64,000 nt of DNA from Candidatus Planktophila sp. (GTDB lineage: Bacteria; Actinomycetota; Actinomycetes; Nanopelagicales; Nanopelagicaceae), in NCBI GenBank assembly GCA_030649935.1, contig JAUSFN010000017.1, forward strand, positions 62,001 to 126,000, read 5' to 3'. Numbering within the stretch: position 1 is the first letter of the stretch; each line of letters starts with the position of its first letter. The notes under the pieces are model-generated. The model was not told the DNA's origin. It ran no database searches and was given only the letters and a program-made list of their open reading frames with translations. The position numbers and the translations under genes were made by a program. Shown piece after piece: positions 34,865 to 43,024 of this stretch.

Positions 34865-35205
34865 AGAGATGCAATGAGAATGTTTGCTACCGTTAATCCA
34901 ATTAGTGCTAGCCATGTGTTCTTTGCAAGTACGGGTTTCTTTACATTGCAATAACCAATAAATAGAATTGCAATCAGAATAAGAAGCTTAACTCCTATTT
35001 TTGTGTAATTCAGATTTTCATCTAGGTGAACAGTTGAAAACATTCCCACCATCGCTAAACCGGAAATAAGCGCGGTTAGTCCTGCATGTAAGATCCCCGG
35101 ATTGAGCTTTCGCGGCTCCTTATTCCATTGCTGCAAAAGCAATACAAGTATCACTACAACGCTGAGAACATGCAGGATATAGAGGATTGTATTGATAGTG
35201 GCCAT
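34858..35205 (-). CDS. Small integral membrane protein, function unknown
   Basis: The 115-residue protein has four predicted membrane spans (ILHVLSVVVILVLLL; ALISGLAMVGMFS; IGVKLLILIAILFIGY; WLALIGLTVANILIA) with short loops. I can name no family with confidence, but proteins of this size and shape are common beside wall genes of actinobacteria. It overlaps dacB by 7 bp and so may be co-translated with it. TAAACT six bases before the ATG makes it a leaderless candidate. Confidence 0.75.
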   Translation of the reverse strand: MATINTILYILHVLSVVVILVLLLQQWNKEPRKLNPGILHAGLTALISGLAMVGMFSTVHLDENLNYTKIGVKLLILIAILFIGYCNVKKPVLAKNTWLALIGLTVANILIASLW

Positions 35206-35211
35206 GGAATC

Positions 35212-35221
35212 AGTTTAGAGT
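35212..35221. promoter_or_regulatory. Bidirectional leaderless promoter with overlapping -10 elements
   Basis: The ten bases AGTTTAGAGT contain TAGAGT (35216-35221) for trmH on the plus strand and TAAACT (35212-35217) for the membrane-protein gene on the minus strand, sharing two base pairs. Each ends exactly six bases before its start codon. Two polymerases could not open this site at the same time, so the two genes should compete. Confidence 0.65.
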
Positions 35222-35227
35222 GCATCC

Positions 35228-35875
35228 ATGTCTACGCCAACAACGCCCGGCACTATTGGTCCGGGTGAGTTTTTTCCAGTTGTTGGTGTCGGACCTCATG
35301 AAAAGCCATGGCCGCAAGGCCCTCAATACGATACTGAGTTATTACTGAATGGTGACCGTCGCAATGTTTTGGATCATTACCGATACTGGAGTGTTGACGC
35401 AATTGTTGCCGATTTAAATACCAAACGACATAAATTACACATCGCCATCGAAAACTGGCAACATGATTTAAATATCGGCTCAATTGTGCGCACAGCCAAT
35501 GCATTTAACGTCTCTGGCGTACACATCGTAGGAAAACGCGATTGGAATAAGCGTGGTGCAATGGTGACAGATAGATACTTGAGCGTCCATCACCATTCAA
35601 CAGTGAGAGAGTTTGCAATCTGGTGTGAAGAAAATGACCTACCAATTATTGGAATCGACAATGTTCCTGGTTCACGGCCGTTAGAGAGGGCACAACTGCC
35701 AGAGAGTTGTGTGCTTTTGTTTGGGCAAGAAGGGGCAGGAATGTCTGAAGAAGGGATTGATATTTGTAAGAACCTATATGAAATTAGCCAATATGGATCT
35801 ACGCGTTCAATGAATGCTTCTGCCGCCGGTGCCATCGCTATGTATCACTGGGCAATGCAGCACCTACCTAAATGA
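35228..35875 (+). CDS. TrmH/SpoU-family RNA 2'-O-methyltransferase
   Basis: The 215-residue SPOUT methyltransferase has the three family motifs: NWQHDLNIGSIVRTANAFNVSGVHIVG (motif 1), LLFGQEGAGMSEEGID (motif 2) and GSTRSMNASAAGAIAMYHW (motif 3). It methylates ribose in tRNA or rRNA; the exact target cannot be read. About 75 residues precede motif 1. It has a TAGAGT hexamer six bases before ATG and overlaps the following transporter gene by ATGA. Confidence 0.9.
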   Translation: MSTPTTPGTIGPGEFFPVVGVGPHEKPWPQGPQYDTELLLNGDRRNVLDHYRYWSVDAIVADLNTKRHKLHIAIENWQHDLNIGSIVRTANAFNVSGVHIVGKRDWNKRGAMVTDRYLSVHHHSTVREFAIWCEENDLPIIGIDNVPGSRPLERAQLPESCVLLFGQEGAGMSEEGIDICKNLYEISQYGSTRSMNASAAGAIAMYHWAMQHLPK

Positions 35876-37035
35876 AAAGAATCTGGCTCACCCGAAATTT
35901 AATCCTCTTAACGCTCGTTTCGCTGGCCCAAGATGCAGCAAGTGAGTTGTTGTACCCACTCTTACCGATTTTATTGACAGGTGTTATTGGAGCTGCGCCC
36001 TTAGCGCTTGGACTTATCGAGGGTTGCGCTGAAGCGGCAGCGGGTTTTACTAAGTTAATTAGTGGCACATCTAGTGATCGTTTAGGTAGAAGGCCTTTCG
36101 TCATCTCGGGGTATACATTGGCCGGAATAGGTAAAGCTCTGGTCGTTGTTGCAACGAGCTGGCCATTAGTTTTCTTAGGTCGAACCACGGATCGAATTGG
36201 CAAAGGTCTCCGAAGTGCACCACGGGATGCGCTGATCTCAGATTCAGTAGATAAAGCCCACTTAGGACGCGCCTTTGGTTTCCATCGCACGGGCGACAAT
36301 ATCGGCGCGGTGATTGGCCCGGCCATTGCACTATTGGGGCTGGCTATGCTCGATGGCGATGTCCGGGCCGTAGCACAATGGGCGTTGATTCCAGCTCTTA
36401 TTTCGGGGTTTTTGACTCTTTTGGTTAAGGAGAGTTTTGTTAAAGTTCCACGAGTTAAAGCAGAGAAAAAGCAACACCCACGCTTACCCAAAACCCTAAA
36501 ACGTTCAATTGTAATTTTAGTATTGATTCAATTGACTAACATTCCAGACCTGCTTCTATTATTGCGTCTGCATGACATTGGTTTTTCGACACAAGGCGTA
36601 GTTCTTTCGTACATGCTATTTAGCGGAGTGACTGTTCTCGCAGCTTTTCCTGGCGGATATATTGCCGACAAGTTTTCACCTAAGGTTGTCTATGCTGTTG
36701 GATTGCTTGCTTTCGCCGCAGCATATGCAACATTGGGATTAACACAAAACCACTCACTCGCCTTAATTGCACTCATTGTTTATGGTTTGTTTCCTGCTTT
36801 TACTGACGGTGTAGGTAAGGCATGGATCGCATCCTTGAGTGAAGATGACCATCGCGGTCGCGCTCAAGGTGTGTATCAAGCCTCAATGAATTTCGCCGTG
36901 CTTGGAGCTGGTATTTGGGGTGGTGCCTTATGGAGCAGTGGAGATATTCAATGGCCTCTGATAATCGCTGCCGTCGGAGCGCTTATCGGTTCGATAACTC
37001 TTGCAATAAACCATCTACGGCGTGCTCAATCATAA
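35872..37035 (+). CDS. MFS transporter
   Basis: The 387-residue protein has about 12 membrane spans and the family loop GTSSDRLGRRPFVISGYTLAG (between spans 2 and 3), then RTTDRIGKGLRSAPRDALISDS. The latter form occurs in MFS proteins annotated as multidrug or small-solute exporters. Substrate is unknown. It is translationally coupled to the RNA methyltransferase. Its last 53 bp overlap the phosphatase gene on the other strand, the longest convergent overlap in the window. Confidence 0.9.
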   Translation: MKRIWLTRNLILLTLVSLAQDAASELLYPLLPILLTGVIGAAPLALGLIEGCAEAAAGFTKLISGTSSDRLGRRPFVISGYTLAGIGKALVVVATSWPLVFLGRTTDRIGKGLRSAPRDALISDSVDKAHLGRAFGFHRTGDNIGAVIGPAIALLGLAMLDGDVRAVAQWALIPALISGFLTLLVKESFVKVPRVKAEKKQHPRLPKTLKRSIVILVLIQLTNIPDLLLLLRLHDIGFSTQGVVLSYMLFSGVTVLAAFPGGYIADKFSPKVVYAVGLLAFAAAYATLGLTQNHSLALIALIVYGLFPAFTDGVGKAWIASLSEDDHRGRAQGVYQASMNFAVLGAGIWGGALWSSGDIQWPLIIAAVGALIGSITLAINHLRRAQS

Positions 37036-37504
37036 TCAAAGTTTCTTCGTACGCCTCAATCGTTTGGTTATAGGGATCTGGTACCTCGAGCTCGTAAAAC
37101 TGCTCTGATTCAGGGTCAATTGTTGAAAGCGACGCATCAAAACTGCGTAGATAAAATACTTTGTTTTCCGATTCAGTACTATCTGCGAGCTTAATTACAT
37201 TACTGAAATTGCTTGAATCCATAACGAGGATCAAGTCGAATGCGTGGAAATCACTTGATTGAAATTGGCGCGCGGTATGGCTGTAACTGTAGCCCGCGCT
37301 CTCCCAAACTTTCTTTGCAGTTGGGTGTGGACCTTGGCCGATATGCCAAGCTCCAGTGCCTGAGCTTTCGACAGTGATTTTAGGGTTTTTCCATTCGGAA
37401 GTGCGGTTAGCAAGAACTGCTGCGGCCATTGGCGAACGACAGATATTTCCCATGCATACCATAGTGATTCGTACCTCTGGCAGGCTTTTTAAGTGCGAGA
37501 TCAA
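36983..37504 (-). CDS. Low-molecular-weight protein tyrosine phosphatase
   Basis: The 173-residue enzyme has the P-loop VCMGNICRSPMA with Cys17 as nucleophile and Arg23, and the general-acid VPDPYNQTIEAYEETL near the C-terminus. It acts on phosphotyrosine in protein (PtpA-like) or arginine-phosphate. The upstream end is an ATGA overlap with the TPR gene, suggesting that the two form a small regulatory unit. Confidence 0.92.
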   Translation of the reverse strand: MISHLKSLPEVRITMVCMGNICRSPMAAAVLANRTSEWKNPKITVESSGTGAWHIGQGPHPTAKKVWESAGYSYSHTARQFQSSDFHAFDLILVMDSSNFSNVIKLADSTESENKVFYLRSFDASLSTIDPESEQFYELEVPDPYNQTIEAYEETLIMIEHAVDGLLQELSNR

Positions 37505-38439
37505 ATCTCTGGTTCATCCTCTAGCATCTCTTGTACTGACTTCAATCGCCGTTCGATTTCATTGGCTTCGTCAATACGTCCTTGCATACGTACTATTTTT
37601 GCAATCCTGGATTCCACATCAATGATGAATTCAAAATCCTTAGGTTCGTCATCGCTAACAACTGCGAGCACTTGCTCGAGAGTTGCGAGACCATCATCGA
37701 ACTTCTCTAAGAGAATTTGTGCTTTGCCATACTCAAAAAGTGCAAAGGTTTCACGTCGATGATCATGAGCCGTTTCAAAAACATCAAGTGCTTTTCGCGC
37801 CGTAATAAGTGCGAGTTCGCCATCGTTCAATTCGATAAGACAAGAGGCCATTTTTTGATCACAGCGGGCGACGTGAATAACTTCTTTGTTGTGTTTGAAT
37901 AAAATTCTCGCCTCTTTGAAAGCAGCAATGGCTTTTTCATAGTTTTTCAACTCACGCTCGGCACAGCCAATTAAGTGAAGATCGTTAGCTGCACCTATTT
38001 CATTTCCATCTACTAAATGTTCTTGAGCACACTCACCCATTGTCAATACAACTTTTTCATATTGTTTAGACGTGTACCACCATTCACCTAACGTGCATGC
38101 AAGCTCCAATGCAATTGGCGACTTATTCTCTCTCAAAATCTCAACGGCCTTGCTCATTGCCGATGCAGCCTCATCCATACGCTTTAATTGATTGAGGTTA
38201 TATCCAATCGCTGAATATGCTTGAGCTAACCCTTCACTTGATGCACTAGCCCCTAAAGTTGAATAGATATCCCGTGCAGTTTCAGCAAGAGCTAAGGCTT
38301 CGTCATACTGTCCCCGTGCATAGATTCTGGCGCTGAGTTCGTAATATGTGCTAGCCCGCTCTTCGCCATCGACTTCAGGAATCCGATCCCAGAGCATCTC
38401 CTCTGTGACTATATCTTCCATATCATCGTCTTCGCTCAC
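37501..38439 (-). CDS. Tetratricopeptide-repeat protein
   Basis: The 312-residue, acidic, soluble protein is made of about six TPR-like helix pairs (for example ARGQYDEALALAETARDIY, KNYEKAIAAFKEARILF, EKFDDGLATLEQVL). No signal or enzymatic domain is seen, so it is probably a protein-protein scaffold in the cytoplasm. The start is GTG with GAGAGG about eight bases upstream. Coupling to the tyrosine phosphatase suggests a partner role, which is inference only. Confidence 0.85.
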   Translation of the reverse strand: MSEDDDMEDIVTEEMLWDRIPEVDGEERASTYYELSARIYARGQYDEALALAETARDIYSTLGASASSEGLAQAYSAIGYNLNQLKRMDEAASAMSKAVEILRENKSPIALELACTLGEWWYTSKQYEKVVLTMGECAQEHLVDGNEIGAANDLHLIGCAERELKNYEKAIAAFKEARILFKHNKEVIHVARCDQKMASCLIELNDGELALITARKALDVFETAHDHRRETFALFEYGKAQILLEKFDDGLATLEQVLAVVSDDEPKDFEFIIDVESRIAKIVRMQGRIDEANEIERRLKSVQEMLEDEPEI

Positions 38440-38542
38440 GCAGACCGCCTCTCCCGTGCAGGTTCTTTACGCGACTCTATACGCAAATACTTAATTCTTC
38501 GTTCGAATAGACAAGGGGTAGAAGCGGCCTTACGCTTTCTAC

Positions 38543-38559
38543 TTGCAAATGATTCGCAT
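38543..38559. promoter_or_regulatory. Candidate Nur/Fur-family operator before the Ni/Co permease gene
   Basis: TTGCAA-ATGAT-TCGCAT is an inverted repeat with a five-base centre. As I recall, the nickel regulator Nur of Streptomyces binds TTGCaa-N5-ttGCAA, and here one half is exact and the other fits at four of six positions (GCA core kept). A hairpin-capable sequence (38518-38542) lies just upstream. The site is 55 bp before the permease ATG. Confidence 0.4.
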
Positions 38560-38613
38560 CTAGCGGCGATTGAAGGCGACTGGGAGCAACCGAGGGGCAA
38601 GAGAGGAGAAATC

Positions 38614-39801
38614 ATGAACTCCGTCATTAAAAAGAGAGAGCGCACGCCTCTACGCCAACTCCTCAGCGCTGATGAATGGCGCCGAATGGGCGCAATGTTT
38701 GGCGTCATTCTCTTCTTACACATTGCTGGTGCGCTTCTGATGTGGAAGGCCACCACTGGAAACTACAGGTTCGGGGATGGTTCACTCTTTGGTTGGGGTA
38801 CGGCTGCCCTTGCCTACATATTAGGAATGCGCCATGCATTCGATGCCGATCACATCAGTGCCATTGATAACACAACTAGAAAGTTAATGTCTGAAGGCCA
38901 ACGCCCATTGGCGGTTGGTTTCTTTTTCTCACTAGGTCACTCATCTGTAGTTTTCCTACTCACCATATTACTTGGCCTTGGAATTAAGACTCTTGGATCA
39001 CAACTAAACGACGATAATTCGGCGCTACAGCACTATACGGGGCTAATTGGAATTTCAGTCAGTGGCACTTTCTTGATGCTAATCGGAATCTTAAATTTAA
39101 TAGTCTTAATTTCAATAGTTGGCGTCTTTATTCAGATGCGCAAAGGAGCTTATAGCGAAGAGGAGTTAGAGAAACACCTAGACTCTCGTGGGTTACTGAT
39201 GCGTTTCTTCGGGCCCATCGCCCGTCGAATCGATACTTCATGGAAGATGTATCCACTTGGAATTTTATTTGGATTGGGTTTTGACACTGCAACTGAAGTA
39301 GGGCTACTTATTCTAGCGGGATCATCAACCATAGCAGGCCTGCCATGGTGGGCGATGATTTCATTACCATTTTTCTTTGCCGGTGGAATGAGTTTGCTTG
39401 ACACTATTGATGGATCGTTTATGAATTTTGCTTATGGTTGGGCATTTTCAAAACCTGTTCGCAAGGTGTACTACAACATCATTATTACTGGTCTCTCTGT
39501 AGCCGTTGCACTTTTTGTTGGTGGTCTTCAAATTCTCCAAATTTTTGCCCAACAGTTGAATTTAACAGGTGGTATTTGGGATTATGCACTTGCCTTTAAT
39601 TTAAATAGTGCTGGCTACTTCATCGTAGGGGCATTTGTAGTGGTCTGGGCTGTGGCTTTGCTGCTTTGGAAGTACGGCAATATCGAAGAGCGATGGCACA
39701 ATAAAGCACATGAGGCTCAATTAGCTCGTGGAGAACAAAGCAATCACACTGCGGCCGGCATAGACCTTGGGCCGATTAAAGATGGTTTTAAGATCGACTA
39801 A
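38614..39801 (+). CDS. Nickel/cobalt permease, NiCoT family
   Basis: The 395-residue membrane protein has the NiCoT metal signature HAFDADHISAIDN (74-86) in its second span, the later LGFDTATEVGLL and MSLLDTIDGSFM motifs, and about eight spans with a hydrophilic central loop. It brings Ni2+ or Co2+ into the cell. No nickel enzyme or cobalamin gene is in this window, so the metal user is unknown. GAGAGGAG lies close before the ATG. It overlaps the next, convergent gene by 14 bp. Confidence 0.92.
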   Translation: MNSVIKKRERTPLRQLLSADEWRRMGAMFGVILFLHIAGALLMWKATTGNYRFGDGSLFGWGTAALAYILGMRHAFDADHISAIDNTTRKLMSEGQRPLAVGFFFSLGHSSVVFLLTILLGLGIKTLGSQLNDDNSALQHYTGLIGISVSGTFLMLIGILNLIVLISIVGVFIQMRKGAYSEEELEKHLDSRGLLMRFFGPIARRIDTSWKMYPLGILFGLGFDTATEVGLLILAGSSTIAGLPWWAMISLPFFFAGGMSLLDTIDGSFMNFAYGWAFSKPVRKVYYNIIITGLSVAVALFVGGLQILQIFAQQLNLTGGIWDYALAFNLNSAGYFIVGAFVVVWAVALLLWKYGNIEERWHNKAHEAQLARGEQSNHTAAGIDLGPIKDGFKID

Positions 39802-40684
39802 AAATCTTTACACGTTGCTGTCCAATTGCTGCACCCAATAAAACGATTCCGGCACCAACAGGTTCGTACCATGCAACTTTTTCACCAAGGAAAATTATTC
39901 CGACAATCACAGCCACTACTGGTGTTACATACGTTACGGTGCTAGCGATTGCACTACCCGCAGCTTCCATAATTTTAAAGTTCCAAATATAGGCAAAGCC
40001 ACTTCCAAATACACCGAGGGCAATCATGGCAAACACCGGACCAGGCAGATATTCATCTTTGGCTATTCCATCTATTAAATAGAAAGGTAGAAGTGTGAGA
40101 GCGCCGGCTGAAACTTGTACCGCCGCTAGGGCTTCAGGTTGTAATTTTCTAGGTAATACATACTTACGTGAGTAAGGAAAAGAGAATCCATAGCATGTCA
40201 CCGCGAGTAGAAGTGCGAGCACTGCGCCTATGGAATTTTCTCCAAGGCCATTCCATGCACCTAAAACTGTCAGTACACCAATAAAGCCAAGAAGTAGACC
40301 TAGCACTTGATAGTTCTTGAGCTTTTCTTCACGAAAAACGATCATGATTGCAAGTAAAGTCATTAGCGGAGTTACTGCATTAATAATGCCTGCCAAAATC
40401 GATGTGACTTCAGTTTCTGCAACTGCAAAGAGAACGCCCGGAATGACATTGAGAAGCAGCGAAACAATCCAAAGATGAAACCAAATCTCTTTGCCTATTG
40501 GAAGTGGGATTTTTTTAAATCGAGCCCAAAAAACTAAGGTCAGCGCTCCCATTGATACTCGGCCAAAGGCAACTCCGATGGGTGTTAAAAACTCAAGACC
40601 TAGTTTGATAAAGATAAAGGAACAGCCCCAAACAATGCCTAAGGCGATATAGAGGCCGATCCAAGACTTCTTCTCACCATCCAC
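39788..40684 (-). CDS. EamA/DMT-family transporter
   Basis: Ten membrane spans in two EamA repeats (first: GLYIALGIVWGCSFIFIKLGLEFLTPIGVAFGRV; second near GLGENSIGAVLALLLAVTCYGFSFPYSRKY), ending with the FLGEKVAWYEPVGAGIVLLGA repeat end. Such proteins move amino acids or nucleotide sugars, often outward. The frame is open to 40759, with ATG at 40699. I prefer the GTG at 40684 (298 residues), since TATCTT ends six bases before it and the protein then begins just ahead of span 1. This start is inferred from the leaderless rule. Confidence 0.85.
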   Translation of the reverse strand: MDGEKKSWIGLYIALGIVWGCSFIFIKLGLEFLTPIGVAFGRVSMGALTLVFWARFKKIPLPIGKEIWFHLWIVSLLLNVIPGVLFAVAETEVTSILAGIINAVTPLMTLLAIMIVFREEKLKNYQVLGLLLGFIGVLTVLGAWNGLGENSIGAVLALLLAVTCYGFSFPYSRKYVLPRKLQPEALAAVQVSAGALTLLPFYLIDGIAKDEYLPGPVFAMIALGVFGSGFAYIWNFKIMEAAGSAIASTVTYVTPVVAVIVGIIFLGEKVAWYEPVGAGIVLLGAAIGQQRVKIFSRS

Positions 40685-40690
40685 AACGTG

Positions 40691-40696
40691 AAGATA
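40691..40696 (-). promoter_or_regulatory. Leaderless -10 element of the EamA gene
   Basis: TATCTT on the minus strand ends six bases before the GTG at 40684. The competing ATG at 40699 has neither a hexamer at this distance nor a ribosome site. Confidence 0.4.
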
Positions 40697-40746
40697 CATG
40701 TGAATTACACTCGAGTTCGATGGTAAGGAGGGGCAATAATCCACGG

Positions 40747-40900
40747 TAGAATTGCCCACGTTGATGCAACCGCATCAAGGAACTTCCCTTAAGCGCAGCA
40801 GAAGCCGCGCTACTTGCGAGTCTTATCACTATCTTGACGGCCCATTTGAGCGCCGGTCAAACCCGAGACGCGCTTGTCGTCTCGATTGGTATGCATTTCT
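40747..40900 (+). promoter_or_regulatory. Promoter and long structured leader of the DEAD-box helicase gene
   Basis: TAGAAT at 40747-40752 is a good -10, giving a start near 40759 and a leader of about 140 bases. The leader can form hairpins, among them GATGC/GCATC near 40762 and GAGACG/CGTCTC at 40865-40883, the second ending 17 bases before the ATG. No ribosome site is visible. Long leaders under auto- or cold control are common for such helicases; that is inference here. Confidence 0.4.
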
Positions 40901-42982
40901 ATGTCTCTACAACCACGTACAACCGCGCCCGGAAAAGCACGTCGGGCAGCATCAGTTGGAAAACCTAAACGCACGAAGAAGGCCGCTGAGTTTAAAGCGA
41001 TAGACCCAAAAGCTCGCCACACAACTGCGCAAAAGAATGCGCGCAAAGGCGCAGCTGCTCTGGGTAAATCCGCTGTGGGTAAATCCGCTGTGGCTAAATC
41101 AAGTAAGGCAGCCACTACGCGCCGATATTCAGATTCTGATCCATCAACCATTTCGAAAAAAGAGGTCCGCTTGACTGACCGTTCAAAGCTACGCGCACAG
41201 CGCTTCCAAGAAAAAACAGCTTCTCGTCCACGCCCACTTGAAGCGTCTGAAGAGCGCAAAACCCGTATTGAACTTTCACAAAAGCCCGAAAGTCGCGCAA
41301 AGAAGTTTGTTGCAGAGCGAACTGAGCGTGCTAAGCGTCCATTAGATAAGAAACCAGATTTCAAAAAAACCGAATACAAAAAATCAGATACACGTCCAAC
41401 AAATCGCCGCGATGCAGCACTCGCAAAGGTTTCGCGCACTGTTGATGGCCGCCCTAACTTTATTCCTCGGAAAGTTGAAAAATTTGATCCAACTCGCCCG
41501 AAGAAACGCTCTGAAGCTCCAGATACACGCGCTGCAAACTTTCGCGCAGAGCGTCCAGCTCGTGATCGTCGCAATGAATCACCGGCATATGCCCGGGATG
41601 ATTTCAAGCACTCATCTAAGACGCACACCAATGCCGCAGTCGATTTTGGAGCAGATGATAACTACATTTCGGCAAATTTAGCTGACGCTAATTTAATTGA
41701 TGCAACTCCATTAACTGAGATAACTACAACTTTCAGTGATTTAGGAATCGCAGCACCATTAGTTAATGCACTTGCTAAGCAAGGAATTATTCATCCCTTC
41801 CCGATTCAAATCGCTACTTTGCCTGATGCGTTAGCGGGCTACGACATTTTGGGTCGTGGACAAACTGGTTCTGGTAAAACTCTTGCATTCGGCCTAGCCC
41901 TTCTCAATAATTTAAATGGCCGTGTTGCAAAGCCACATAAGCCACTTGCGCTTGTACTTACACCAACACGCGAACTTGCCCAGCAGATTGATGAAGTCTT
42001 GATGCCGTTAGCGCGCTCAATTGGTCATGAATCAGTTGTTGTCGCTGGAGGAATGTCATATGCCAAACAGATCACCGCAATGCGCCGTGGAACGGCAATT
42101 TTGGTTGCAACTCCTGGCCGTTTGATTGACTTGCTCAACAAGGGTGAGGTTCAACTAGATCAGTTAGAGATAACTGTTCTTGATGAAGCCGATCAAATGG
42201 CCGATATGGGATTCTTACCGGTTGTTAAAGAGATTTTGGACCAAGCAAAGCTCGATGGACAGCGCCTATTGTTCTCGGCAACCCTTGATCGCGGAGTTGA
42301 TTCCTTAGTTCGTCAATACTTGAAGAACCCAAAGACCCATTCACTTCAAAATGATCGTGCCTCTGTTTCAACAATGGATCACTTTGTTCTTGTGATGAAC
42401 CCAGGTGATAAGGATGACATCACTAATCAAATCGCTGCCCGTAATGGTAAGACAATTATGTTTGTTAAGACACAACGTGGCGCTGATCGCTTAGCTGACA
42501 AGCTTGCTCACGCAGGTGTTGCAGTCGGTGCATTGCATGGTGGTAAGACACAAGCAGTACGTACTCGCACACTTGCTCTCTTCAAAGAGTCAGCCAATGC
42601 CGCACTTGTTGCAACCGATGTTGCTGCTCGTGGAATCCATGTTGATGGAATTTCATTAGTCGTTCACGTTGATGCTCCAACTGATCATAAGGATTACTTA
42701 CACCGCGCGGGTCGTACTGCGCGTGCTGGTGAGGCCGGAACAGTTGTAACTATTGCAACGACAAAACAGCAGAAATCAATCGGTGGACTCACTTCTCGCG
42801 CTGGTGTTACCCCGAAGTTCGTTGGGGTAACGCCACTTAGTACTGAGTTAATGAAGATTACAGGTGCACAAGAGCCCTCCGGTATCCCTTATATCGTGCC
42901 AATCGTTGAAAAGTCGGTACGCAGTGGAGGCAATAAGCGTCCACGCCCTAACTCAAGTCAGCGTCGTCGCCGCCCCCACTAA
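40901..42982 (+). CDS. DEAD-box RNA helicase with long basic N-terminal extension
   Basis: The helicase core (from about 260) has the Q motif, GRGQTGSGKTLAF near 320, PTRELA, TPGR, DEAD in VLDEADQMADMG near 427, SAT in LFSATLD, and HRAGRTARAG. About 250 residues before it are very rich in Lys, Arg, Ala and Ser, with repeats such as GKSAVGKSAVAKS and RxxRAKKF-like units; they are probably disordered and bind RNA. The C-terminus is also basic. It likely unwinds structured RNA in ribosome assembly or mRNA decay. I start at ATG 40901; upstream starts are TTG only. Confidence 0.93.
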   Translation: MSLQPRTTAPGKARRAASVGKPKRTKKAAEFKAIDPKARHTTAQKNARKGAAALGKSAVGKSAVAKSSKAATTRRYSDSDPSTISKKEVRLTDRSKLRAQRFQEKTASRPRPLEASEERKTRIELSQKPESRAKKFVAERTERAKRPLDKKPDFKKTEYKKSDTRPTNRRDAALAKVSRTVDGRPNFIPRKVEKFDPTRPKKRSEAPDTRAANFRAERPARDRRNESPAYARDDFKHSSKTHTNAAVDFGADDNYISANLADANLIDATPLTEITTTFSDLGIAAPLVNALAKQGIIHPFPIQIATLPDALAGYDILGRGQTGSGKTLAFGLALLNNLNGRVAKPHKPLALVLTPTRELAQQIDEVLMPLARSIGHESVVVAGGMSYAKQITAMRRGTAILVATPGRLIDLLNKGEVQLDQLEITVLDEADQMADMGFLPVVKEILDQAKLDGQRLLFSATLDRGVDSLVRQYLKNPKTHSLQNDRASVSTMDHFVLVMNPGDKDDITNQIAARNGKTIMFVKTQRGADRLADKLAHAGVAVGALHGGKTQAVRTRTLALFKESANAALVATDVAARGIHVDGISLVVHVDAPTDHKDYLHRAGRTARAGEAGTVVTIATTKQQKSIGGLTSRAGVTPKFVGVTPLSTELMKITGAQEPSGIPYIVPIVEKSVRSGGNKRPRPNSSQRRRRPH

Positions 42983-42988
42983 TCACGA

Positions 42989-43006
42989 CCACGGCTAGCG
43001 CCGTGG
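42989..43006 (+). terminator. Short GC-rich hairpin after the helicase gene
   Basis: CCACGGC-TAGC-GCCGTGG is a perfect 7-bp stem six bases after the stop. Only TGCTTAG follows, so the T-run is poor. It may be a weak terminator, and ends just before the next gene's -10. Confidence 0.5.
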
Positions 43007-43011
43007 CTGCT

Positions 43012-43017
43012 TAGAAT
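43012..43017 (+). promoter_or_regulatory. Leaderless -10 element of the M3 peptidase gene
   Basis: TAGAAT ends seven bases before the ATG at 43025; no Shine-Dalgarno. The ten bases TAGAATTAGC are identical to those at 5616. Confidence 0.55.
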
Positions 43018-43024
43018 TAGCTCT

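Noticed and set aside
35868-36491. A 207-codon open frame opposite the MFS gene
   Set aside because: Its product is the antisense shadow of membrane-segment codons (Pro/Arg/Ser-rich), while the plus-strand frame has clear MFS motifs.
40763-41003. Possible upstream open frame in the helicase leader
   Set aside because: It has an ATG soon after the predicted transcription start but no ribosome site, and most of it overlaps the helicase gene in another frame with no sign of selection visible.
40810-41631. A 273-codon open frame on the minus strand opposite the helicase N-terminus
   Set aside because: It mirrors the Lys/Arg/Ala-rich codons of the helicase extension, has no ribosome site or family motif, and gives a Ser/Arg/Ala-rich low-complexity product.
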